64,000 bases of DNA, from contig NZ_CP023690.1 in assembly GCF_008704795.1 (NCBI RefSeq), forward strand, positions 8,318,501 to 8,382,500, written 5' to 3'. Below, piece by piece: positions 35,288-43,610 of the stretch (the first letter of the stretch is position 1; each line of letters begins with the position of its first letter). Below the pieces are notes generated by a model, which worked only from the letters and a program-made list of their open reading frames with translations, made no database searches and had not been told where the DNA came from. A program made the translations under genes and the position numbers. This DNA comes from Streptomyces spectabilis (GTDB lineage: Bacteria; Actinomycetota; Actinomycetes; Streptomycetales; Streptomycetaceae).

Positions 35288-36495
35288 CGCGCACCCGCCG
35301 GGACCGGAAGCCGCGCCGCGACCCGGAAGCCCCCTCGGGGGCCCGGCCGGGCCGAGAACTCGCCGTGCAGCAGGCTCACCCGCTCCCGCATGCCGAGCAG
35401 CCCGTATCCGGAACCCCTGCTGTCCGCCGTGCCCGTGCCCTTCCCCTCGTCGACCACTTCGATCCGCAGCTCCTTGCTCTGCCGCTCCACGGTCACCCGG
35501 CAGGACCCGGTGCCCGCGTGCCGCACCACGTTGGTGACCGCCTCTTGGATGATCCGGTACGCCGACACGTCGACCTCCGGCGGCAGCGGCCGGGGCGTGC
35601 CGAGCCAGCGCACGTCGACGCGGACCCCGGCGGCCGTCGTGCGGGCGGCGAGCCGGTTGACGTCCGCGAGGCCGGGGCTCGGGTCGAGCGGCGCCGCCTC
35701 GGCGGCCTCGCCGGGCTCGGCCCGCCGCAGCGCGCCGAGCATCCGGCGCAGGCCCGACAGGGTGTCGCGGCTCGCGGTCTCCACCGCGCCGAGGGCGTCG
35801 CGCGCGAGCTCCGGCCGGGTGTCGATGACGCGCCGGGCGGCACCGGCCTGGAGGGCCACGATGCCGATGGTGTGCGCGACCATGTCGTGCAGTTCGCGCG
35901 CGATCCGCAGCCGTTCGGCGGTGACCGCCTGCGCGGCCGCCTGGGCGCGCACCTGCTCGGCGTGCGCCCGGGACTCGTGCGTCGCCCGGCCGAGCAGCCA
36001 GGCGATGACGGCGGTGAGCGCCACGGTCAGCTCGGCGGACGTGCCGACGGGCCAGCCGCTGAGGACCCGCACGGCGAGGTACGCGCCCAGGGTGCCGAGC
36101 GCGAGGGCGAGCGCCGCGGCGCCGGTGCGGCGCGGCCGGGACGCCGCGACGAAGTACAGCGCGACGTCGACCGCGAGGAACTGGAGCAGCGGGATCTCGC
36201 CCACGCTCAGCGGCATCGCCCCCAGGGCGGAACCGGCGAGCAGCAGCGCGAGGCCCCGCAGCGGACGGCGTTCGAGACGGACGCAGCCCGCCAGGGTGAC
36301 GGCGGTGGCGAGGGCGAGGGTCACCATGCCGTCCCACCGGAAGAGCAGCACGCCCGGCCAGACGGACGGTTCCGACTCACCGGGCAGCCGGAACCGGAAG
36401 AGGAAGGTGAGCGCCGAGCCCGCGCACCAGGCGAGCACCATCCAGGTGGCCGGGGAGCGGCGCTCGAACAGGGGTGGAGCCGGTGTCGCGGACAT
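35284..36495 (-). CDS. Histidine kinase of the NarL partner type
   Basis: A 403-residue sensor kinase. The N-terminal half has about five hydrophobic segments (17-165) and no large extracellular domain. The HisKA_3 phosphoacceptor is His203 in ELHDMVAHT. A HATPase_c domain follows, with the N box EAVTNVVRHA and the G box GYGLLGMRERV. This type usually senses membrane stress or drugs and controls a nearby ABC exporter. ATG 36495 is preferred; an in-frame ATG at 36531 would add 12 residues. Confidence 0.88.
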   Translation of the reverse strand: MSATPAPPLFERRSPATWMVLAWCAGSALTFLFRFRLPGESEPSVWPGVLLFRWDGMVTLALATAVTLAGCVRLERRPLRGLALLLAGSALGAMPLSVGEIPLLQFLAVDVALYFVAASRPRRTGAAALALALGTLGAYLAVRVLSGWPVGTSAELTVALTAVIAWLLGRATHESRAHAEQVRAQAAAQAVTAERLRIARELHDMVAHTIGIVALQAGAARRVIDTRPELARDALGAVETASRDTLSGLRRMLGALRRAEPGEAAEAAPLDPSPGLADVNRLAARTTAAGVRVDVRWLGTPRPLPPEVDVSAYRIIQEAVTNVVRHAGTGSCRVTVERQSKELRIEVVDEGKGTGTADSRGSGYGLLGMRERVSLLHGEFSARPGPRGGFRVAARLPVPAGAR

Positions 36496-36533
36496 GCCCG
36501 GAATGGTAGCCAGATGATCGACGACAGGCATCG

Positions 36534-36557
36534 GACCAGGGGTGTACACCCTCGGTC
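36534..36557. promoter_or_regulatory. Palindromic site between kinase and ABC exporter
   Basis: GGGTGTACACCC (36540-36551) is a perfect 12-base palindrome, extended by GACC and GGTC arms at 36534-36537 and 36554-36557. It lies in the divergent gap between the two-component genes and the ABC exporter and is a candidate binding site for the response regulator. If translation began at the upstream ATG 36531 the site would still be noncoding. Confidence 0.55.
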
Positions 36558-36630
36558 GACACCGGCGCACCGCCAAGTGTCAGCCCCGGTCCGATGCCGA
36601 ACGGCCGCTGTCCGCGGCAGCGTTGTCCCC

Positions 36631-37770
36631 ATGATCGAAGCCATGGAGCTGACGAAGCGATACGGCCCCACCACGGCCGTCGAGGACCTGACGTTCAGCG
36701 TGCGCCCCGGCCGCGTCACCGGGTTCCTCGGGCCGAACGGCGCGGGCAAGTCCACCACCCTGCGGATGATCCTCGGCCTGAACGACCCGACGTCGGGCGC
36801 CGTCACCGTCGGCGGCCGCGCCTTCCGCGACCGCCCGCGGGGCCTGCGCCACGTGGGCGCGCTGCTCGACGCGGGGGAGGTGCACGGCGGCCGCACCGCC
36901 GCCGCGCACCTCGCCGTCCTCGCCCGGTCCAACCGCATCCCGCGCCGCCGCGTCGACGAGGTCCTCGCCGACGTCGGCCTCACCGACGCGGCCCGGCGCC
37001 GCGTCGGCGGCTTCTCGCTCGGTATGAAGCAGCGCGTGGGCATCGCCGCCGCGCTCCTCGGCGACCCGCCGGTGCTGCTGTTCGACGAGCCGCTCAACGG
37101 CCTCGACCCGGAGGGCGTGCTGTGGGTGCGCGGGCTGTTCCGGCGCCTGGCCGACGAGGGGCGCACCGTCTTCGTCTCCAGCCATCTGATGTCCGAGATG
37201 GAGCACACCGCCGACGACCTCGTCGTGATCGGGCGCGGGCGGCTCATCGCGGCCGAGAGCCTGGAGCGGTTCGCGGCCCGCGGCACCGGAGCGGGCGTAC
37301 GCGTGCGCACGCCCCGCGCGGCCGACCTCGTGGACGTGCTGACCGCCGCGGGCGCCACCGTGCTGCGGGACGGGCCGCGCCTGACCGTGACCGGCCTCGA
37401 CGCGGGCCGGGTCGGCGACCTGGCCTGCCGCCACGCCCTGCCGCTGCACGAACTGGTGGCGCGCCAGGCCTCCCTGGAGGACGCCTTCATGGAACTCACC
37501 GCGGACAGCGCCGAATTCCGCGCGGGCGAGCCCTTTCCCCGCGCCGGTGAGCCCTCGGCCCGCACGGGCGAACCTCGCTCCCGCACGGGTGAGTCCTCGG
37601 CCCGCACCGGTGAGTGCTCTGCCCGCACGGGCGAGCCTTCTGCCCGCCCCGGTGAACCCCGTTCCCGTGCCGGCGAGCCCCGTTCCCGCAGGTCCGAGCC
37701 CTCGGCCCGCACTGGTGAACCCCGTTCCCGTACCGGCGAAGCCGTTTCCCGCACAGGAGAGTCCCGATGA
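36631..37770 (+). CDS. ABC exporter ATP-binding protein with a 12-unit heptad repeat tail
   Basis: A 379-residue ATPase of the drug/bacitracin-exporter type. Walker A is GPNGAGKST (about residues 33-41), the signature is SLGMKQR and Walker B ends LLFDEPLNGLDP. The normal domain ends near residue 295. Residues 296-379 are twelve perfect-length copies of a 7-residue unit, consensus (S/A)R-T-G-E-P-(R/S). Such a tail is not part of the usual family. ATGA overlaps the permease gene. Likely regulated by the divergent two-component system. Confidence 0.9.
   Translation: MIEAMELTKRYGPTTAVEDLTFSVRPGRVTGFLGPNGAGKSTTLRMILGLNDPTSGAVTVGGRAFRDRPRGLRHVGALLDAGEVHGGRTAAAHLAVLARSNRIPRRRVDEVLADVGLTDAARRRVGGFSLGMKQRVGIAAALLGDPPVLLFDEPLNGLDPEGVLWVRGLFRRLADEGRTVFVSSHLMSEMEHTADDLVVIGRGRLIAAESLERFAARGTGAGVRVRTPRAADLVDVLTAAGATVLRDGPRLTVTGLDAGRVGDLACRHALPLHELVARQASLEDAFMELTADSAEFRAGEPFPRAGEPSARTGEPRSRTGESSARTGECSARTGEPSARPGEPRSRAGEPRSRRSEPSARTGEPRSRTGEAVSRTGESR
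37516..37767 (+). repeat. Twelve 21-base tandem repeats encoding heptads
   Basis: Exactly 252 bases, 12 x 21, fill the 3' end of the ATPase gene up to its stop codon. Each unit encodes seven residues close to ARTGEPS or SRTGEPR. Units vary at single bases, so the array is not recent throughout. Confidence 0.92.
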
Positions 37771-38621
37771 CCGCGCATCTGACCCTGCCCAGCGAGGTCG
37801 CCGCCGAGGCGTCCGCCGAGCCTCCCGCCCGCTTCCGCGACCTGCTCGCCGCCGAGTGGCTCAAGCTGTGGTCGCTGCGCTCCACCCCATGGTCGTACGT
37901 CGTGATCTTCCTCGCCGTCGCGGGCTTCAACGCCGGTACGGCCTACGACACCTACCGCTACTGGACGAGCCGCGACGCGGGGAGCCGGGCCGACTTCATC
38001 CAGGACGGCATGTCGCTCCAGCAGGCCTTCACCGGCAACGCGGCCACGATCCTGCTGCTCGCGGCCGGGGCCGTCGGCGCCGTCACAGTGACCGGCGAGT
38101 ACGGCACCGGCCTGATCCGCACGACGTTCGCGGCCGTGCCCGCGCGCCGCTCCGTGATGGCGGCCAAGGCCGCCGTGCTCGCCGCGGTCATGACCGTGCT
38201 CGGCGCGCTGATCGCGGTGACCTCCTTCGCCGCCACCCAGGCCATCCTGTCCGGGCGCGACCTCGGCGTCCCCTTCGACCACCCCGGTGCCGTCCGCGTC
38301 GTCGCGGCCTCGGCGCTGCTGCTGCCCGTGGGGGCGCTCACCGGCATGGCGATCGGCACGCTGGTACGGCACATGGGCACGACGATCGTCCTGGCCGTCG
38401 GCACGCTCCTGATCCTGCCCGTGGTCTTCAGCTCCGACCGGTACTGGTCCGCCCTGGCGTCGCACACGATGCCGCTGGAGGCCTGGCAGCGCCTCACCCA
38501 GCCGGCCACCTTCGCGACCCCCTTCCCGTGGTCGACGGGCGGCGCGTGGACGGTGTACGCGGTGTGGACCTCGGTGGCGGTGCTGGTCACGGTGGCGGGG
38601 GTGCATCGCAGGGACCAGTGA
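37767..38621 (+). CDS. ABC exporter permease
   Basis: A 284-residue membrane protein of the ABC-2 type. A cytoplasmic N-terminus of about 25 residues leads to FRDLLAAEWLKLWSLRSTPWS, the typical start of these permeases. About six hydrophobic segments follow, with TGEYGTGLIRTTFAAVPAR between the second and third. The start overlaps the ATPase stop (ATGA). With the ATPase it probably exports a lipid-active compound or protein; substrate unknown. It lies downstream of the divergent two-component pair, which may control it. Confidence 0.87.
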   Translation: MTAHLTLPSEVAAEASAEPPARFRDLLAAEWLKLWSLRSTPWSYVVIFLAVAGFNAGTAYDTYRYWTSRDAGSRADFIQDGMSLQQAFTGNAATILLLAAGAVGAVTVTGEYGTGLIRTTFAAVPARRSVMAAKAAVLAAVMTVLGALIAVTSFAATQAILSGRDLGVPFDHPGAVRVVAASALLLPVGALTGMAIGTLVRHMGTTIVLAVGTLLILPVVFSSDRYWSALASHTMPLEAWQRLTQPATFATPFPWSTGGAWTVYAVWTSVAVLVTVAGVHRRDQ

Positions 38622-39138
38622 CCGGGACCGGGGCCCCCGACCGGGGGAGGCAACGGGCGCGGGCACCACGGGACACCCGCGCCCGCCACCCGCACTTCCG
38701 TCCGGCCCGCGCCTCCTGCCCGGCCCGGGCGGGGCACCGCGCGCCGGTCGTGCACGGTTCGTGGCCCTGCTGCTCGCCTGTCCCGTCGTACCTGGTTCTC
38801 CGCCCCGCGTAGGTGCGTGGGTCTTCTTCCGGGGTCCGGTCCCCGCTCCTGGATCCACCCGCCGCGTGCCCTGCTGCCTGCCTGTCCCGTCGTCCCAGGG
38901 CTTCGGCCCGGCTTACGTGGGATTACCTCCGGGGCCTCAAGACGCCGCTCGCGTGCCCTGGCGGCGCAGCCTGCCAGCCCCGTCCTGCTGTCCGGTTCCC
39001 GGCCTTGGGGCCCGCCCGACGCATGGGGCTCCGCCCCGTGCTGCCTGCCCCCCGCCCCCGGGACTCCGCTTGCGGGTCGCCAGAGGGCCGTTCAGACAAT
39101 AGGGGGCCAATCTGCCCGGCGACAGGCGGGAGGCACCT
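38622..39138 (+). other. 517-base noncoding stretch with a direct repeat
   Basis: No convincing gene is seen; several overlapping open frames of poor codon use cross it. It holds two 32-base direct repeats at 38764-38795 and 38868-38899 (both start GCCCTGCTGC and contain CCTGTCCCGTCGT), 104 bases apart. Other GC-rich segments resemble fragments of common intergenic repeats. The promoter of the next gene should lie in the last 100 bases. Confidence 0.6.
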
Positions 39139-40338
39139 GTGGGTGCGACGTTCCGGACCTATGCGACGACCTTCGCGATAGCCGCGGCCCTGGCGGCCGC
39201 GGGCTGCTCAGGAGGTGGCGGCGACGGCACCAAGGACACAGCCGACAGCGGGCGCGAGCTGTTCCTCCAGCCCGTCGCCGCGCAGGGCCCCGCCCCGTTC
39301 ACCGCGTCCACCGCCAGGGCCGCCGCGAGCCCCCCGCCCGTCACCCGTTCGCCGCAGCCCTCGCCGACCGGCTCGGCCTCGCCCACCGACCAGGGCCTGC
39401 GCTCCCTCGCGGGCGGCACGCCCGGCCTCTACGGCGGCACGCACCGGACCGGCAGCTGCGACGTCGGCCGGCAGATCCGCTTTCTGACCGCCGACTCCGC
39501 CAAGGCCCGCGCCTTCGCCGAGGCGTCGGGCATCGCGGATAACGGCATCCCGTCGTACCTGCGCGGCCTCACCCCCGTCGTGCTGCGCGCCGACACCCGG
39601 ATCACCAACCACGGCTACCGCGACGGGCACGCCACCGGCTTCCAGTCCGTGCTCCAGGCGGGCACCGCCGTCCTCGTGGACGACCGCGGCCTGCCCCGGG
39701 TGCGCTGCGCCTGCGGCAACCCGCTGAAGCCGCCCGTCGCCTTCCGGCAGGCCCCGCGCCACAGCGGCGAGCCCTGGAGCGGCTACCGGCCCACCCAGGT
39801 GATCGTCGTGACCCCGGCACCCCGCCCGATCACCCACATCACGATCATCAACATCACCAACAACACCTGGATCGAGCGGCGGACTGGCGACGAGGACGGC
39901 GGCGACGACCGCCCCGTACCGCCCCCGGACCCGACCCCCACCGACCCCACGGACCCGACCACGCCCGACGAGACCACGCCGGACGAGACGACGCCGGACG
40001 AGACGACGCCGGACGAGACCAGTCAGGACCCCGACCCCACCGGCTCGGACGAGAGCCTGGAGCCCAACGGCACCGACGGCACCGACGGCACCGACGAGGG
40101 CACCACCCCCGGCGAGGACACCACGTCCACCGACTGTCCCACGCCCGGCCTGCCGACCCCCGAGGGCGCCGTCCCGTCCCCGCTCCCGCCCGGCTGCCCC
40201 TCGACCGGCGACCCCCTGGAGCCGGACACGGCGCCGCCGCCCGGCCAGGACACCGGGCCCGGCGTCGGCCCCGAGACGGAGCCGGACCTCCCCGGCCTGC
40301 CCGAAGGCCCCACCGGCCCCGACTCCTTCCCCGGGTGA
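39139..40338 (+). CDS. DUF6777-like lipoprotein with Pro/Asp/Thr-rich tail
   Basis: A 399-residue predicted lipoprotein. A short signal ends in AAGC (Cys23), followed by a Gly run. The folded part (about 35-230) begins ELFLQPVAAQGPAPFTAST, the pattern I recall for DUF6777, and contains a single Cys pair CACG. A long disordered tail follows with four TTPDE units (about 275-294) and repeats of GTD. The start is the GTG at 39139. Function is unknown; the extended tail may span the cell wall. Confidence 0.8.
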   Translation: MGATFRTYATTFAIAAALAAAGCSGGGGDGTKDTADSGRELFLQPVAAQGPAPFTASTARAAASPPPVTRSPQPSPTGSASPTDQGLRSLAGGTPGLYGGTHRTGSCDVGRQIRFLTADSAKARAFAEASGIADNGIPSYLRGLTPVVLRADTRITNHGYRDGHATGFQSVLQAGTAVLVDDRGLPRVRCACGNPLKPPVAFRQAPRHSGEPWSGYRPTQVIVVTPAPRPITHITIINITNNTWIERRTGDEDGGDDRPVPPPDPTPTDPTDPTTPDETTPDETTPDETTPDETSQDPDPTGSDESLEPNGTDGTDGTDEGTTPGEDTTSTDCPTPGLPTPEGAVPSPLPPGCPSTGDPLEPDTAPPPGQDTGPGVGPETEPDLPGLPEGPTGPDSFPG

Positions 40339-40422
40339 CCCGCGATGACCCCCGAAGACCGCCCCCACCAGGGACGACGCCGTGCACATGCGGCCGCCCC
40401 CGGGTGCGCCTAGCGTTGGCCC

Positions 40423-42531
40423 ATGGACGCGGGCACGGAAGGTGTCGAGGCGGCCATGCGGCGCTGCTGCGGCGGCTCCGCATCCGCCGCCACCTGCTGT
40501 TTCCTCGCCAAGTACGGTCCCGGACTCGGCATGGGCAGCTTCGACTGGGACCTGGACAGCAGGCTGCTGTACCTGGACGAGCAAGCCCTCGCCCTGTTCG
40601 ACGTACGCCCCGAGGAATTCGACAACCGGCCCGAGAGCCTCGCCGGGCGGGTGCCGCCCGTGGAGGCCCACCGCCTGGACAGCCAGGTCTCGCAGGCCAT
40701 GAAGGACGGCAGCCGCACCTACGGCGCGTACTTCCGCGTCCGCCGCCGCGACGGCACCCTGCGCTGGACCCACACCCAGGGCCACATCCTGCGCGACGCC
40801 ACCGGCCGCCCGCTGCGCATCGTCGGCATCGTGCGCGACGCCACCCGCGAGCTGAGCGAGCGGACGGCCCACCGCGAACGCGTCGAGGCGGAGGCGGACC
40901 GGCGCCGCCGCACGAGCATCGTGCAGAACACCACGGCGGCCCTCGCCCACGCCCGGACCGTCGCCGACGTCATCGACGTCCTGAAGGACAAGCACGGCCT
41001 GGCCAACCTCGGCGCGTCGAACATCGTCATGGGCCTCGTCGAGTCCGGGCGCATCCGCCTCGTCGCCGAGGGCCCTTCGGGCAGCTACGTGGCCGGCACC
41101 CGCGTCACCCGGGTCGACGAGCCGTACCCGATGAGCGAGACCGTGCGCACGCTCTCCCCGCGCTTCATCGAGTCGCCGGACGACTTCGCGTCCTCGTACC
41201 CGATCCTGTGGCCGCACATCGAGCACCTGGGCATCACCGCGGCCGCCTATCTGCCGCTGATCGCACAGGCCCGGCCCATCGGCGCGCTCGGCCTGCTCTA
41301 CCAGGACAGGACCGGCTTCACCGAGGAGGAGCGCAACGTCATCGTGGCGCTCGGCAGCAGCATCGCCCAGAGCCTCCAGCGCGCCATGTTCTACGAACAG
41401 GAGAAGGACCTCGCGCAGGGGCTCCAGCAGGCCATGCTGCCGCGCACCATCCCCGGCGTGCCCGGCGCCGACATCGCCGTGCGCTACCGCAGCGCCGCCC
41501 TCGGCCGCGACGTCGGCGGCGACTGGTACGACGTCATCCCGCTGCCCGGTGGCCGCGTGGGCGCCGTCATCGGCGACGTACAGGGCCACGACACGCACGC
41601 CGCCGCCGTCATGGGCCAACTGCGCATCGTGCTGCGCGCGTACGCCGCCGAGGGCCACACCCCCGCCACCGTCGTGGCCCGCGCCTCCGGCTTCCTGCAC
41701 GAGCTGGACACCGACCGCTTCGCCACCTGTCTGTACGCCGAGGCCGACCTGTCCACCGGCGTGGTGCAGCTCGTGCGCGCCGGGCACATCGACCCGCTGT
41801 GCCGGCTCACCGACGGCACCTGCCGCCGGGTGCCCGTCGACGGTGGCCTGCCGCTCGGCCTCTCCGCCGAGTTCGGGCGGCTCGACTACCCCGTCACGAC
41901 CCACGAACTCGACCCCGGGCAGACCCTGTTGCTCTACACCGACGGCCTCGTCGAGGAGCCGGGGGCCGACCTCGACGACGGCACCCGCGCGCTCGCCGAA
42001 CTGGTCAGCACCGGCCCTCGCGACCTGGAGCGCCTCGCCGACCTGCTGTGCGGCCGCGTCGACGACGGCCGGGGCGACGACGACGCGGCGCTGCTCCTGC
42101 TGCGCCGCGTCGCGGTGGACGCGCCGCGCTCCGGCGGACGGCTCAAGCAGCACGTCGCTCCCGGCGACCCCGAAGGGCTCGCGGAGGCCCGGCACATGAT
42201 CCGCGCGGCCGTCCGCGCCTGGGGCGCGCGGGGCCGGGCCGACGAGATCGAGCTGGCCGCCGACGAGCTGATCACCAACGCCCTCATGCACACCGACGGG
42301 CCCGCCATCGTCACCCTGCGCGTCGTCAGCGGCGCCGACCGGCGCCTGCGCGTGGACGTGGAGGACTCCTCCAGCGCGCTGCCGCGCCTGCGCGAGGCCT
42401 CCGACGACGGCGTCTCGGGGCGCGGCCTGCTGCTCGTGGACCGGCTCGCGGACGTGTGGGGCGTGGACCCGCGGGGGAGCGGCAAGTGCGTGTGGTGCGA
42501 GTTCGTCGTCCCGGTGCGGGGCGCGGCCTGA
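40423..42531 (+). CDS. PAS-GAF-PP2C (SpoIIE)-HATPase signalling phosphatase
   Basis: A 702-residue cytoplasmic regulator. In order: PAS (about 36-140, FRVRRRDGTLRWTHTQGH), GAF (about 165-320), a SpoIIE-type PP2C phosphatase (about 345-560, with GRDVGGDWYDV and VIGDVQGHD metal motifs) and an HATPase_c kinase domain (about 585-700, with ELITNALMH). Such proteins act in anti-sigma/anti-anti-sigma partner switching. A TAGCGT box at 40411-40416 fits a -10 placed for leaderless translation at ATG 40423; ATG 40456 is an alternative. No partner-switch gene is adjacent. Confidence 0.88.
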   Translation: MDAGTEGVEAAMRRCCGGSASAATCCFLAKYGPGLGMGSFDWDLDSRLLYLDEQALALFDVRPEEFDNRPESLAGRVPPVEAHRLDSQVSQAMKDGSRTYGAYFRVRRRDGTLRWTHTQGHILRDATGRPLRIVGIVRDATRELSERTAHRERVEAEADRRRRTSIVQNTTAALAHARTVADVIDVLKDKHGLANLGASNIVMGLVESGRIRLVAEGPSGSYVAGTRVTRVDEPYPMSETVRTLSPRFIESPDDFASSYPILWPHIEHLGITAAAYLPLIAQARPIGALGLLYQDRTGFTEEERNVIVALGSSIAQSLQRAMFYEQEKDLAQGLQQAMLPRTIPGVPGADIAVRYRSAALGRDVGGDWYDVIPLPGGRVGAVIGDVQGHDTHAAAVMGQLRIVLRAYAAEGHTPATVVARASGFLHELDTDRFATCLYAEADLSTGVVQLVRAGHIDPLCRLTDGTCRRVPVDGGLPLGLSAEFGRLDYPVTTHELDPGQTLLLYTDGLVEEPGADLDDGTRALAELVSTGPRDLERLADLLCGRVDDGRGDDDAALLLLRRVAVDAPRSGGRLKQHVAPGDPEGLAEARHMIRAAVRAWGARGRADEIELAADELITNALMHTDGPAIVTLRVVSGADRRLRVDVEDSSSALPRLREASDDGVSGRGLLLVDRLADVWGVDPRGSGKCVWCEFVVPVRGAA

Positions 42532-42564
42532 CCCGCGGGCGTGAAGGAGATCACAGCGCCGCGC

Positions 42565-42592
42565 TGTCACGGTTTCCCGCCGCGCCGTGTCT
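42565..42592 (+). promoter_or_regulatory. Candidate ECF41 autoregulated promoter
   Basis: TGTCAC (42565-42570) and CGTGTC (42586-42591) are separated by 15 bases. ECF41 sigma factors generally recognise a TGTCACA-type -35 and a CGTC-like -10 and drive their own gene. It lies 59 bases before the start of the ECF41 gene. Confidence 0.5.
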
Positions 42593-42650
42593 CGATGGGC
42601 GGTCAGGAAACGAACCGCGCGACCGCGAGGCCGGTCAGGAGAGGAACCGC

Positions 42651-43607
42651 ATGGCCGAGGACGCCTTCACCGCACACCGCCCGCTGCTGTTCACCATCGC
42701 CTACGAGATGCTCGGCAGCGCCGACGACGCCGAGGACGTGCTCCAGGAGAGCTATCTGCGCTGGCGCGCGGTCGACCCCGCGGAGGTCGAGCACCCGCGC
42801 GCCTACCTGGTCCGCGTGGTGACCCGGCAGGCCCTCAACCACCTGCGCTCGGTGCGGGCACGGCGTGAGGACTACGTCGGCCCGTGGCTGCCCGAGCCGA
42901 TCCGCACTGCGCCCGAGGTGAGCGACGACGCGATCCTGGCCGAGTCGGTGTCCATGGCCATGATGCTGGTCCTGGAGACCCTGAACCCCACCGAGCGCGC
43001 GGTGTTCGTCCTGCATGACGTGTTCGGCTACACGCACGGCGAGATCGCCGCCTCGATCGGCAAGACCGAGGCCACCGCCCGGCAGATCGCCCACCGCGCC
43101 CGCCGCCACGTGCACGCGCGGCGGCGCCGCTTCGAACCCGACTCCGCCGCGACCCGCGATGTCGTCGGGCGCTTCCTGCTCGCGACGGCCAGCGGCGAGG
43201 TGCAGCCGCTGATGGACCTCCTCGCGCCCGACGTCGTGGTGCTCTCCGACGGCGGCGGCAAGGTCACCGCGGCCCGCCGCCCGATCACCGGCCGCGAGGA
43301 CGTCGCCCGGTTCGCCCTCGGCGTGGCCCGCGCGGGCACCGACACGACCAGCTTCGAGCACGCCACGTACAACGGCATGCCCGCGGCCCGGTTCGTCGTC
43401 GACGGCGCGCTCGACTGGCTGCTCGCCTTCGAGATCCACGACGGCCGGATCACCGGTCTGTACGGCATGCGCAACCCCGACAAGCTGCACCGCGCCGAGA
43501 CGGTGCGCGCCCTCGACAGGGGAGAGCGGCCGGTCCCGGCCGCGGATGCAGCGAGCCTCCCGGGGCGCGAGGATGCTGACAGGGACGCGCGGCGCGACGA
43601 GAGGTGA
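42651..43607 (+). CDS. sigJ: ECF41-family sigma factor with SnoaL-like C-terminal domain
   Basis: A 318-residue extracytoplasmic-function sigma factor. Region 2 is about residues 5-72 (AYEMLGSADDAEDVLQESYLRW) and region 4 about 110-160. The C-terminal extension is SnoaL-like, carries SDGGGK and ends with RNPDKL, the two hallmarks of the ECF41 group. In that group this extension, not a separate anti-sigma factor, controls activity. ATG 42651 follows AGGAGAGG. A matching promoter lies upstream. It abuts the glycosylase gene by 3 bases and they are probably co-transcribed. Confidence 0.9.
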   Translation: MAEDAFTAHRPLLFTIAYEMLGSADDAEDVLQESYLRWRAVDPAEVEHPRAYLVRVVTRQALNHLRSVRARREDYVGPWLPEPIRTAPEVSDDAILAESVSMAMMLVLETLNPTERAVFVLHDVFGYTHGEIAASIGKTEATARQIAHRARRHVHARRRRFEPDSAATRDVVGRFLLATASGEVQPLMDLLAPDVVVLSDGGGKVTAARRPITGREDVARFALGVARAGTDTTSFEHATYNGMPAARFVVDGALDWLLAFEIHDGRITGLYGMRNPDKLHRAETVRALDRGERPVPAADAASLPGREDADRDARRDER

Positions 43608-43610
43608 GCG

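Noticed and set aside
37516..37767. CRISPR-like array
   Set aside because: The units are 21 bases, directly adjacent without spacers, in frame, and end at the stop codon; this is coding repeat, not CRISPR.
38813..39542. Overlapping plus-strand open frames in the gap before the lipoprotein gene
   Set aside because: Three frames are open at once with poor codon use, no ribosome site and no motif; they run into the real lipoprotein gene in other frames.
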